NCBI GenBank assembly: GCA_964344565.1
Contig: CAYFNT010000001.1
Span: 124,001-188,000 of the forward strand
DNA length: 64,000 bases
DNA from: JACNKJ01 sp964344565
Lineage (GTDB): Bacteria; Krumholzibacteriota; Krumholzibacteriia; JACNKJ01
Reading direction: 5' to 3'
The position numbers and the translations under genes are program-made. Shown in pieces: positions 8,242 through 15,911 of the stretch. Within the stretch, counting starts at the first letter, position 1; each line of letters starts with the position of its first letter. Below the pieces are notes generated by a model. That model searched no databases and had not been told where the DNA came from. It worked only from the letters and a program-made list of their open reading frames with translations.

Positions 8242-9150
8242 CTACCTCCTTCCGGCCAAGGTATTTTCGAAGGTCGCGCGGCCGCCTCGGGAGGGGGGCG
8301 CGTGTTTAACCGCGCCATCGGGGCGCGGAGGCTTCATGCCGCCGGAACCGCTTCCGGCGATGATGTCCAGCTCGGGATTGCCGGTATCGATCTGGTAGGC
8401 CCAGTCGATGACCACGTAGTCCCAGCCGATCTCGGTCACGCGGAACTTGGCGAAGTGGTTGTCCCAGGTCCAGACCCAGTAGGCATGGCCAACAAATAGG
8501 TTCACCACGTCGGCGGTATCGGTGCTCCAGCCGTCGACGGGAGCCCAATCCAGTTCGTCGAGGCTCTCCACGATGCCCGCGTACTGGATGTCTGTGCCGT
8601 AGACTTCGCCGCCGACTTCCACGTCGGTGCTGGCGAAGGCGTAGCGGTCGTCTTCCTCGTCCCAGAACAGGTACATGTCCGTGTCCCACTCGTTCCAGGG
8701 CTGGATCATGTGGAAATAGTAGCCCGAGAAATCAACGCCGGCCAGCTCGTCGTAATCGCCGACCTCGAGATCCCAGCCCTCGGGACGCGGCGTGTCCTGG
8801 ATCAGCGCATAGCTGAGCTCGCTCTCGTTGCCCCAGTCGTCCACGGCGGTCACGGCGTAGTAGTAGGTGAAGCCGTTGTCCACCTCATCGTCGACGAAGT
8901 AGCTGTCGCCGCTCCAGCCGATTCGATGATAGGGACCGTCCGCGTGGTCGCTGCGATAGATCCGGTATCCGTCGAGGTCATGGATGTAGAGCTCCTCCCA
9001 GAGGATCTCCACGTACTCGTCGCCGGTGATCGTCCAGACTCCGCTCGGGGCCGGAGGCTCGTAGCAATCGTCGCAGGGGTCGTGCACGTGGCAGGCTGCG
9101 ACGAGCAACAGGACGGAGAGCAATGCAATGGTTCCGTTTCTCTTATTCAT
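8242..9150 (-). CDS. Lipoprotein with fibronectin type III-like domain
   Basis: The 302-residue product has a short signal with lipobox (LLLVAACHVH), a Cys-rich start to the mature part (DPCDDCYEP), and then an Fn3-like domain (GVWTITGDEYVEILWEE, DGYRIYRSDHADGPYHRIG, TYYYAVTAVDDWGNESELS). The C-terminal half is acidic and aromatic with no recognised motif. The ATG overlaps the stop of the upstream CpxP-like gene by 4 bases, and the next gene follows after 4 bases, so it belongs to the ECF operon. It is probably an envelope lipoprotein whose synthesis responds to surface stress. Partner unknown. Confidence 0.75.
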   Translation of the reverse strand: MNKRNGTIALLSVLLLVAACHVHDPCDDCYEPPAPSGVWTITGDEYVEILWEELYIHDLDGYRIYRSDHADGPYHRIGWSGDSYFVDDEVDNGFTYYYAVTAVDDWGNESELSYALIQDTPRPEGWDLEVGDYDELAGVDFSGYYFHMIQPWNEWDTDMYLFWDEEDDRYAFASTDVEVGGEVYGTDIQYAGIVESLDELDWAPVDGWSTDTADVVNLFVGHAYWVWTWDNHFAKFRVTEIGWDYVVIDWAYQIDTGNPELDIIAGSGSGGMKPPRPDGAVKHAPPSRGGRATFENTLAGRR

Positions 9151-9968
9151 GTCCTATTCTCCTCTCCGCGGCGCTCAAGGACCTTCGGTCCGTCGCCAGA
9201 ACCCCTTTGCGATCCCTTGCCGCGCGAGGATCGCTCATCGGAATCCTTCTTCTTGCCGGACTCGTCCTTATCCTTGTCCCCCGTACGCGACTTGGATTTC
9301 CGGTCTGACTTCTCTTTGTCGGTCTTCTTCTTGTCCTCGGACTTCGATTTCGTCTTGGTCTTCGTCTTCGAGCTATCGGACTCGCGGCGATCGACCTTCC
9401 GATCGTCCTTGTCGGTCGTATTCCGCCTGCTCTCGTAGCCGCTTCTCGACTGCCGATCGGGCTCCTCGTCCTGGACCTCGCGGATCATCTGACGGAGCCT
9501 CGCCTCGAAATCGCGCTCGAAGAGTTCGTAGCGCGCCCTCTGCTGGGGTGTGAGGATGCGACCCAACTTCCGCTGATACTCATCTTCGTGGGCGGTCTGA
9601 CGTCGCTCGATGAGTCGCAGCCGCTCCAGATTCTTCAGGATCTCCGAGTCGGCGCGAGGGCCGCCCTCGGCCAGCAGGCTATCCAGGGTGCTCTCGATCT
9701 CGCCACGCTCCATTTTCAGCTCATCCCGCTCGTTCTCGTAGTCTTCCATGGCCGGGAAGAAGATGCGGGCCTGCTCGTCGTCGAGGCCCAGTTCCTTGGT
9801 CATCTCCCAGGTCTTGACCCTGTTGATCTGCTCCTTCACCTGCTGCCGACGGCTCTCCTTGAGCGCGAGGGCGTCCGGCGCCAGGAGAAGCAGGGCCAGC
9901 AGGGCCGCGAGCAGGGCGGCGGTCAGCCAGCCTCGGGATTCGGCCATGTTCGTATGCAGTTTCTTCAC
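9147..9968 (-). CDS. Exported CpxP/Spy-like helical protein with Lys/Asp/Ser-rich tail
   Basis: A hydrophobic signal segment (about residues 14-36) is followed by a helical region with KTWEMTKELGLDDEQA and LTPQQRARYELFERDF, which resembles the LTxxQ repeats of periplasmic CpxP/Spy-type chaperones and metal sensors. The last 110 residues are low-complexity and very charged (Lys, Asp, Ser, Arg, Thr). A GTG at 9968 overlaps the anti-sigma stop (GTGA); an in-frame ATG lies seven codons later. The position directly after the anti-sigma factor suggests a periplasmic sensor or buffering chaperone feeding that pathway. The family call is moderate because helical proteins of this kind diverge quickly. 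Confidence 0.65.
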   Translation of the reverse strand: MKKLHTNMAESRGWLTAALLAALLALLLLAPDALALKESRRQQVKEQINRVKTWEMTKELGLDDEQARIFFPAMEDYENERDELKMERGEIESTLDSLLAEGGPRADSEILKNLERLRLIERRQTAHEDEYQRKLGRILTPQQRARYELFERDFEARLRQMIREVQDEEPDRQSRSGYESRRNTTDKDDRKVDRRESDSSKTKTKTKSKSEDKKKTDKEKSDRKSKSRTGDKDKDESGKKKDSDERSSRGKGSQRGSGDGPKVLERRGEENRT

Positions 9969-10543
9969 CCCATGAGATCCTCCAGCCGCTCTGCGAGACG
10001 TTCGAGCTGCGAATCGCTGAGCTTTGCGATCATTTCGTCGGAGCTGGCCGAGGGAAGCAGGTCACGGACCTCTTCGCCCTCGATGGCCAGCTCGTGACTC
10101 AAGTCCATCAGGCTGCTCTGGGCTTCCTGTTCGAGCTGAGCCAGGAAGGGCTGGATGCTTCCGTCGCGACGCGTGTCGGGAAGCGTCCACCAAAGCAGCA
10201 GGAAAAGCATCAGAGCCGCCGCGGCGAAGACCGGCGAGAAGCTCGGCTTCGGCGCGAGATCGCGGATCGTCCAGCGGCGCCTGGCATCGATTTCCCCATG
10301 GACCCGCCTGTTCATTTTGTGGAAGAAGTCGTCCCCGGGATCCTGGATCCGATCGGACTCGAGCTGGGGGAGCAGGCCGGCGAGGGCTTTGAGTTCCATC
10401 TTGCAGAAGTCGCAGGAATCCAGGTGGGTTTCCAGGGAGGCCGCGAGCTCCGCGCTCAGCGTGCCGTCGACATGGTCGGCCAGGTAGCCCCGCGCATCGC
10501 TGCAGGATAGGGATTGGATCCGCTTGCCGTCAGGCCTGCTCAT
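9965..10543 (-). CDS. Transmembrane anti-sigma factor (zf-HC2 type)
   Basis: The 192-residue protein has an N-terminal anti-sigma zinc-finger domain with the spaced ligands in SCSDARGYL and HLDSCDFCKMEL (H-x3-C-x2-C), a Lys/Arg-rich connector, one transmembrane helix around residues 108-127 (FAAAALMLFLLLWWTLP), and a roughly 65-residue periplasmic part. It should bind and hold the adjacent ECF sigma factor at the inner membrane until a signal releases it. The ATG at 10541-10543 follows GGGAGATC; the gene overlaps the sigma gene by 14 bases and the CpxP-like gene by 4. Confidence 0.88.
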   Translation of the reverse strand: MSRPDGKRIQSLSCSDARGYLADHVDGTLSAELAASLETHLDSCDFCKMELKALAGLLPQLESDRIQDPGDDFFHKMNRRVHGEIDARRRWTIRDLAPKPSFSPVFAAAALMLFLLLWWTLPDTRRDGSIQPFLAQLEQEAQSSLMDLSHELAIEGEEVRDLLPSASSDEMIAKLSDSQLERLAERLEDLMG

Positions 10544-11093
10544 GATCTCCCAACTCCTCGCGCAGTTTCTTCAGCGCATGAAAGTAACTGGCCCTGACCG
10601 CTCCCTCGCTGAGCTGCAGGATCTCGGCGATCTCCACATGAGTGAGATCCTCCTCGTGACGCATCACGAAGACGGCCCGTTGCCGCGGGGGAAGCTTGTC
10701 CACCGCTTCTCGGATGCGCCGTCCGGCGTCCTTGGTTTCCAGATCCCGAGAGGGCCTTCCGATGGGGGAGCGCAGGCGCTCCGTGAAAGCTCCCAGCGAA
10801 AGATGCTTGCGAACCTTCTGCTTGCGGATCTCGCTGATGCAGAGATTCACGGTGATCCGGTGCAGCCAGGTGCTTAGGCGCGCGTCCCGTCGGAACTTCT
10901 TCAATGAACGAAAGGCCCGAACGAAGACTTCCTGGACGATGTCCGCGGCCGCATCGTGATCGGACAGCATGCCGAAGGCGATCCGGTAGACTCTTCTCTG
11001 ATGCATTTCCATGAGTCTGTCGAACGCCCATGACTCGCCTCCCTGGAAGCGCTGAATCAACTGTTTTTCCTGCATGTCGTCGATTCGGCTCAA
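10530..11093 (-). CDS. ECF RNA polymerase sigma factor
   Basis: A 187-residue sigma-70 family factor of extracytoplasmic-function type. Region 2 shows AFDRLMEMHQRRVYRIAF and the DIVQEVFVRAFRSLKKF helix that contacts the -10 element; region 4 has LPPRQRAVFVMRHEEDLTH and the helix-turn-helix LQLSEGAVRASYFHALKKL. I prefer the TTG at 11091-11093 because GGAG lies about 7 bases upstream; an in-frame ATG at 11075 has no clear ribosome site. It heads a five-gene operon with its anti-sigma factor and three exported proteins, so it probably drives its own operon under envelope stress. Confidence 0.92.
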   Translation of the reverse strand: MSRIDDMQEKQLIQRFQGGESWAFDRLMEMHQRRVYRIAFGMLSDHDAAADIVQEVFVRAFRSLKKFRRDARLSTWLHRITVNLCISEIRKQKVRKHLSLGAFTERLRSPIGRPSRDLETKDAGRRIREAVDKLPPRQRAVFVMRHEEDLTHVEIAEILQLSEGAVRASYFHALKKLREELGDHEQA

Positions 11094-11569
11094 GTTCGGA
11101 CTCCATGGGTTTGACGCATGATAAGGGAAAACGTTTAAGAGCCCCGAATGTTATTGGGATTTTCTAACGCCATGTTGTCAAATAAGATGCGAAACATTCC
11201 CGGTTTCCGGGGACGGTTTTTCCGCGGTTTCGACCCCCGCTCCGGACTTGGCCAGAATCCGTTCGCGCAGCCGATTCGGTGGTGGGAGAGCGAGGCTCTC
11301 GCCCTGATTCACGCTTCCCCGTAGGGGCCCATGACTCCCCTCCGGAAGAAGGGGGGAAGCCAGACCCTCGTCCCCGGAGAAAAGCGGGGGGAACTCCGGA
11401 GGGCGATCGGAAGCGGGCTCGCAGCTTGAGGCATCGGGGAGAAGCACGCCCGACTTCCGGGAGCGATACGCTCGAATGCAGGGGCACGGCTTATGCTGCC
11501 CGGCACTCGGGTGCTCCGGGCATGGACGCATCGGTCCGCACCCCTTGGCTTCGAAGCAAAGGTATCCCC
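11094..11569. other. Divergent intergenic region between ECF operon and pilus locus
   Basis: About 476 bases separate the sigma gene from pilB. The minus strand contains a consensus TTGACA (complement of 11176-11181), but no matching -10 at the proper distance. The pilB frame is open back to 11279 without a ribosome site, and the region has many short G/C-rich inverted repeats. I see no convincing gene or RNA here. Confidence 0.4.
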
Positions 11570-13288
11570 ATGCCTATCAGCGTTCCTGAACTGGGCGACA
11601 TTCTCGTTCGAGAGGGTCTGATCGAGCCCAGTCTGCTCATCGAAATCTTCGTGGAACAGGCGGACGCCAAGAATCAGCTGGCGGACGTCCTGCTCGAGCG
11701 CGGACTCGTCTCGGAGAAGGATCTTCTCAGCGCGGTCGCCAAGCACCTCGGCTACGAACGTTTCAATCCGAATCAGATCAGCATCGAGAGCGAGGCCCTG
11801 GAGCTCGTTCCCATCGAGTTCTCCAGGCGCCACAACGTGCTGCCCCTCGACTTCACCGACGACCATCTCCGCGTCGCGATGACCTATCCCGTCGACGTTC
11901 AGGCCCTGGATCACCTGACCGGATTCGCCGACAAGGCGGCCAAGGGCGTCCAGGTCATGCTCGCCCTTCCCCAGGAGATCGAGGGCCTTCGGGAAACCAG
12001 CTACAAGAAGATCGAACGGTCGAAGAACCTGACGAGCCTCATCGACCAGGTTGTCAACGAAATCGGCGCTCCCATCAACGAGGATGACGACACCGATGAG
12101 GAAGAGGCGGCCCGCAGAGCGGAAGAAGCCGGTGTCGTCAATCTCGTGGACCAGATGATCGCCCAGGCGCTTCAGGAGCGGGCCACCGACATCCACATCG
12201 AGCCCCAGGAGAGCGGAATGGTGATCCGCTACCGTGTGGACGGCCTCCTCTACGACGCGCTCAAGCCGCCGCAGGCCGTCTACACGGGAACGATCAGCCG
12301 CATCAAGATCCTCTCGAACATGGATATCGCCGAACGGCGGACCGCCCAGGACGGCCGCTTCTCGCTGCGCACGGCGAGCCAGGAGGTGGACATCCGAGTT
12401 TCATCGGTGCCCACCGTTCACGGCGAGAAGATCGTCATGCGTCTGCTGGACAAGAGCAATTTCAACTTCTCACTCCAGGACCTGGGCCTCTCGGAGGAGG
12501 ATTTCGACGACTTCCAGAAAGCGATTCGCCATCCCTACGGAATGATCCTCCTCTCCGGGCCCACAGGTTCGGGTAAAACGACGACCCTCTATTCGAGCCT
12601 TCTCGAACTGCGAGACGAGACCACCAACATCACCACGGTCGAGGATCCCGTCGAGTATCAGATGGATCGAATCAACCAGGTGCAGGTGAATCGGCGCAAG
12701 GACGTGACCTTCGCCAACGCGCTTCGCGCCTTTCTCCGCCAGGATCCCGACGTGATCATGGTGGGCGAGATCCGAGACGGCGAGACGGCGGACATCTCCA
12801 TTCGCGCGGCCCTTACGGGGCATATGGTCTTCAGCACCATCCACGCGAACGATGCGCCTACCACGGCCACGCGACTGGTTTCCATGGGCAGCGAACCCTT
12901 CATGACGGCCAGCGCGCTCACCCTGGTCGCGGCCCAGCGCCTGATCCGCAGGAACTGTCCCCACTGCCTGGTGGAGTACGAGCCGCCTGAGGACGTCTTG
13001 CTCGCTCTGGGAAGTATGTCCGATTTCGAAGGCGTGTCCTTCAAGAAGGGCTCCGGCTGCCCGGCATGCAAAAACCGCGGATACTTCGGACGAATCGCGA
13101 TCATCGAGAAGATGATCATGACGCCCCCCCTGAGGCAGCTGGTCGCCGAGAACCGTCCGGCCGGCGAAGTTCGGGAGATGGCGGTGAGCCAGGGCATGCG
13201 GACCCTGAAGCAGAAGGGCCTGGACAAGGCATTCCAGGGCCTGACCACTCCCGAAGAGATTCTGCGGGTAACCCTGAGCGACGAATAA
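11570..13288 (+). CDS. pilB: Type IV pilus extension ATPase PilB
   Basis: PilB is the cytoplasmic hexameric ATPase that powers pilus assembly. The 572-residue product has the GspE/PilB N-terminal domain (LGDILVREGLI, KHLGYERFNPNQ), Walker A GPTGSGKTTT near residue 330, the Asp box region ITTVEDPVEYQ, Walker B-like DPDVIMVGEIRDGET, the His box TGHMVFSTIHANDAPT, and a tetracysteine zinc site made by CPHC and CPAC about 42 residues apart. I chose the ATG at 11570, which begins the conserved N-terminus; the frame is open for 97 more codons upstream but without a ribosome site. It opens the pilus operon, 23 bases before pilC. Confidence 0.95.
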   Translation: MPISVPELGDILVREGLIEPSLLIEIFVEQADAKNQLADVLLERGLVSEKDLLSAVAKHLGYERFNPNQISIESEALELVPIEFSRRHNVLPLDFTDDHLRVAMTYPVDVQALDHLTGFADKAAKGVQVMLALPQEIEGLRETSYKKIERSKNLTSLIDQVVNEIGAPINEDDDTDEEEAARRAEEAGVVNLVDQMIAQALQERATDIHIEPQESGMVIRYRVDGLLYDALKPPQAVYTGTISRIKILSNMDIAERRTAQDGRFSLRTASQEVDIRVSSVPTVHGEKIVMRLLDKSNFNFSLQDLGLSEEDFDDFQKAIRHPYGMILLSGPTGSGKTTTLYSSLLELRDETTNITTVEDPVEYQMDRINQVQVNRRKDVTFANALRAFLRQDPDVIMVGEIRDGETADISIRAALTGHMVFSTIHANDAPTTATRLVSMGSEPFMTASALTLVAAQRLIRRNCPHCLVEYEPPEDVLLALGSMSDFEGVSFKKGSGCPACKNRGYFGRIAIIEKMIMTPPLRQLVAENRPAGEVREMAVSQGMRTLKQKGLDKAFQGLTTPEEILRVTLSDE

Positions 13289-13311
13289 CCCAGTTCGAAA
13301 GCAGGAAGTAG

Positions 13312-14556
13312 ATGGCGACATTCTCCTATATCGCGCGCAATCAAAGCGGTGACGAAGTAACCGGCGTTCTCGCGGGCGCGAGCCTCGATGATGTTGTCCG
13401 CCAGTTGCAGGATCTCGGTCTCGCGGTGCTGTATGTCGCGGAGAAGAAGACGAGCGATGGCGCGGAGGCCTGGAAGGAGAAATGGCGAGAGCTGAACATG
13501 AAGAAGACCAGCACGAAGGATCTGGCCCTCTTCAGCAGGCAGCTGTCAACGGTTCTGGAGTCGGGCATCCCGCTGTCGAAGGGCCTGCGCGGCCTCGCCA
13601 GCGATTCCTCGAACAAGGGTCTCGGAAAGACCATCGGCGATGTGTGCACGCGTCTGGAGCAGGGCGAAAGCCTGTCGGACGCCATGGGGGCGCACCCGGC
13701 TTCCTTCGGCAGGATGTATCTCAGCATGATTCGGGCTGGCGAACGCGCCGGTACCCTCGATCAGATCGTCGAACACCTCGCCGTCTACCTCGAGAAGACC
13801 GACGCCATCAAGAGCAAGGTCAAGTCGGCGATGTCCTATCCCCTGTTCATCATGGGATTCGCGACCCTCGCCTTCCTCCTGCTCCTTCTGAAGATCGTAC
13901 CCACCTTCGCGACCCTCTACGTCGATCTTGGACAGGATCTTCCCGCTCTCACGAAGATCATGATCGACACCTCCGCGCTGATTCGCAGCAACTTCCTGAT
14001 CTCGTCCTTGACCGTGCTCACCCTCGCGGGAGCGGCCTTCGCCTACTTCCGAACGGAGAAGGGTCGATACGTGAAGGACAGTTTCCTGATCAAGATGCCG
14101 CTCTTCGGACCCATCATCCGCAAGTCGGTCATGAGCCGATTCACCCGCACCTTCGGCATCCTCCTGAAGAGCGGACTTCCAATTCTGGAAGGACTCGACC
14201 TGGTCGGCAACGCTTCGGGCAATGCCGTCGTGCAGAAGGCCGTGGACGAGGTGAAGATCCAGATGGAAACGGGAACCGGTCTGACCGACTCCTTCCGGGC
14301 CACGAAGAAGTTCCCCGAAATGGTCCTTCAGCTCATGTCCACCGGCGAGGAGTCCGGCGGTCTGGACACCATGCTCCAGAAGACCTCCGACTTCTATGAC
14401 CGCGAGGTGGAGGCGGCGGTCCACGGAATCTCGAGTCTGATCGAGCCCGTGATGATCGTATTCGTCGGCGTTCTGCTGGGCGTGATGGTTCTCGGCATGT
14501 TCCTGCCCATCTTCAGCCTCGGCGAGGCCGTGATGAGCGGAGGACACGGAATGTAG
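13312..14556 (+). CDS. pilC: Type IV pilus inner-membrane platform protein PilC
   Basis: PilC is the inner-membrane platform that couples PilB and PilT to pilin insertion. The 414-residue product shows the two related T2SSF domains: the first around LALFSRQLSTVLESGIPL and GESLSDAMGAHP, the second around SRFTRTFGILLKSGLPIL and GTGLTDSFRATKKFP. Three hydrophobic segments lie near residues 175-195, 220-242 and 385-405. AGGAAG precedes the ATG. Length matches the family. It ends before a hairpin with a T-rich tail, which separates it from pilA. Confidence 0.95.
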   Translation: MATFSYIARNQSGDEVTGVLAGASLDDVVRQLQDLGLAVLYVAEKKTSDGAEAWKEKWRELNMKKTSTKDLALFSRQLSTVLESGIPLSKGLRGLASDSSNKGLGKTIGDVCTRLEQGESLSDAMGAHPASFGRMYLSMIRAGERAGTLDQIVEHLAVYLEKTDAIKSKVKSAMSYPLFIMGFATLAFLLLLLKIVPTFATLYVDLGQDLPALTKIMIDTSALIRSNFLISSLTVLTLAGAAFAYFRTEKGRYVKDSFLIKMPLFGPIIRKSVMSRFTRTFGILLKSGLPILEGLDLVGNASGNAVVQKAVDEVKIQMETGTGLTDSFRATKKFPEMVLQLMSTGEESGGLDTMLQKTSDFYDREVEAAVHGISSLIEPVMIVFVGVLLGVMVLGMFLPIFSLGEAVMSGGHGM

Positions 14557-14582
14557 ATGGCGTTCCACCTGAGCGCCGCTCC

Positions 14583-14614
14583 CTGGCCAGATCTCTTGGA
14601 GGTCTGGCCAGTTT
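14583..14614 (+). terminator. Terminator between pilC and pilA
   Basis: A 9-bp stem CTGGCCAGA (14583-14591) with TCTGGCCAG (14603-14611) is followed by TTTCCGTCTC. It implies that pilA is transcribed from its own promoter. Confidence 0.65.
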
Positions 14615-14913
14615 CCGTCTCTCCCGCCGATTTCCCCCGCGGTTGGAAATCTTCCGATCCTTCCCGATGAGGGTGGAAGCTTCCTCCGGATAGCCCCGGG
14701 GATCGCCGATTTCGGGATGTCGAAATGCCGCTAATTATTTGAAATACCACGCCTTACGTCTTGTGGGCTCGCTCGAGAATCGCGGCATGATTCTTGTTCA
14801 TGCTGCACCGACATTTAGGCGCCAAGCTTCCTACTTGGCTGCTGATCCCGAGGGGCGGTTGGTCCCAAGGGAGGGACCGACCCCAAAAGCTGCGACGAGC
14901 AGCGGGAGGTATC
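14615..14913 (+). promoter_or_regulatory. pilA promoter region and structured leader
   Basis: About 300 bases without coding sense lie between the pilC terminator and pilA. An AT-rich patch around 14730-14750 stands out in this GC-rich DNA and may contain the promoter. CGGCAT-N5-TTGTT near 14783-14798 is close to a sigma-54 element but lacks the -12 GC. The later leader can fold: GCCAAG/CTTGGC around 14821-14840, GGTTGGTCCC with GGGACCGACC around 14859-14883, and GCTGC/GCAGC just before the GGGAGGT ribosome site. Such a long structured leader could stabilise or regulate the pilin message. I cannot match it to a known riboswitch. Confidence 0.5.
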
Positions 14914-15348
14914 ATGAGGCACTTCCGTCGTAAGCCCAATCAGAAGGGCTTCACCATGATCGAACTAATGGTCGTGGTCGTTATCGTAGGCATCCTCGCC
15001 GCTATCGCTGTTCCCCTTTACGGGAAATACGTGAAAAACGCTCGCGTGTCCGAATGCACCGGCCGCATGGGCGAGGTCATCACAGCGGCCAAGGCCTGGG
15101 CTCAGGAGAACCAGGATGCCGCGGGCAACCCCCTCTGGCCTGCGGGCGCAGGAGGTGTGGTCGACCTGACCGCGACAGAAAACTTCACCTACGCGATTAC
15201 AGCGGGAGGCGGAGCCAATGCGAACACCACCGCCATGACCATCACCGGCTCCGGCATTGCCGGAAGCAAGATGGAAGGCGTGACCGTAACCATCACGGTT
15301 GCGGACATCAATTCGAGCGGTGGCGCTCCGGTAGTAACTGGGCTCTAG
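14914..15348 (+). CDS. pilA: Major type IV pilin PilA
   Basis: The 144-residue prepilin has a short basic leader ending in KG, then the class IVa N-terminus FTMIELMVVVVIVGILAA with glutamate at mature position 5, the hydrophobic helix, and a small C-terminal globular domain rich in Thr, Gly and Ala. GGGAGGT lies 6 bases before the ATG at 14914; an upstream in-frame ATG at 14794 would add an unnatural extension. PilD should cleave after the leader glycine and methylate Phe1. There is no C-terminal disulfide pair; only one cysteine is visible in the mature part. A strong hairpin follows, as expected for a highly transcribed first gene. Confidence 0.95.
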   Translation: MRHFRRKPNQKGFTMIELMVVVVIVGILAAIAVPLYGKYVKNARVSECTGRMGEVITAAKAWAQENQDAAGNPLWPAGAGGVVDLTATENFTYAITAGGGANANTTAMTITGSGIAGSKMEGVTVTITVADINSSGGAPVVTGL

Positions 15349-15366
15349 CCTGAATCAAGATTCGGG

Positions 15367-15406
15367 AACGCCGGGGGTCGCATTGATCGCAGCCCCCGGC
15401 GTTTTC
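15367..15406 (+). terminator. Hairpin after pilA (attenuator or terminator)
   Basis: An 11-bp stem AACGCCGGGGG (15367-15377) with CCCCCGGCGTT (15393-15403) is followed by TTC and an AT-rich stretch. Because minor pilin genes on the same strand follow at once, it may act as a partial terminator that keeps pilin mRNA in excess. Confidence 0.7.
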
Positions 15407-15426
15407 GCAATAAAAGGATGGCGGCC

Positions 15427-15897
15427 ATGAACAGGATCTGGATGAAAGCAAAGCACCACTTGCGCGATCGGAAGATCGCCGGCGGGCGTGCGAAGCCGAG
15501 ATTCCTCCGCAGTCGGCGCACTCCGGGATTTTCCGGAGAAGCCGGCGGGGGATTGATCGAGATCGTGGTCGCGACATTGATCCTGAGTTTCGTCGCCATT
15601 GGAATGGCTGAATTCTTCGCCCGAGGCCGCATAGGTTTTGACAGGGAGGAACGCAAGCGGGTCGCAACCCTTCTTGCGCAGGAGGCGCTCGAACGTACGG
15701 TTTCCAGGACCTACGACCAGATGGATCCGTGGTCGGAGACCCGTACGGTTGACTCGGTTGACTACACGATCTCGGTAACCACGCAGGCGAACGCACCGGA
15801 GCTCGATTTGAAGACGATCCGGTGCGATGTCAGCTGGAACGCCACCGCGACCGCCACGAGAACGGCGTCGCTGGAGACTATCGTATTCGCGAACTGA
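15427..15897 (+). CDS. Minor pilin, PilV/GspI-like
   Basis: The product (156 residues from the ATG at 15427, or 159 from 15418) has an unusually long basic leader of about 35 residues, then a prepilin-type segment AGGGLIEIVVATLILSFVAIGM with a glutamate at the position equal to Glu5. The rest is a small beta-rich domain with Asp- and Thr-rich ends. AAAAGG at 15412-15417 fits the second ATG better. Position and Glu5 suggest a minor pilin that primes assembly. The leader sequence is divergent, with Gly-Gly in place of the usual Gly-Phe, so processing should be considered likely but not certain. Confidence 0.7.
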   Translation: MNRIWMKAKHHLRDRKIAGGRAKPRFLRSRRTPGFSGEAGGGLIEIVVATLILSFVAIGMAEFFARGRIGFDREERKRVATLLAQEALERTVSRTYDQMDPWSETRTVDSVDYTISVTTQANAPELDLKTIRCDVSWNATATATRTASLETIVFAN

Positions 15898-15911
15898 GGC
15901 AGGTGAGCACC

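Noticed and set aside
11279..11569. N-terminal extension of PilB by 97 codons
   Set aside because: No ribosome site, Arg/Pro-rich low-quality sequence, and the PilB family starts at the chosen Met.
14783..14798. Sigma-54 promoter for pilA
   Set aside because: The -24 GG is present, but the -12 dinucleotide is GT, not GC, so I list it only as a weak resemblance.
14680..14913. c-di-GMP (GEMM) riboswitch before pilA
   Set aside because: Some bacteria have one there, but I do not find the conserved GEMM core bases; only generic stem-loops are present.
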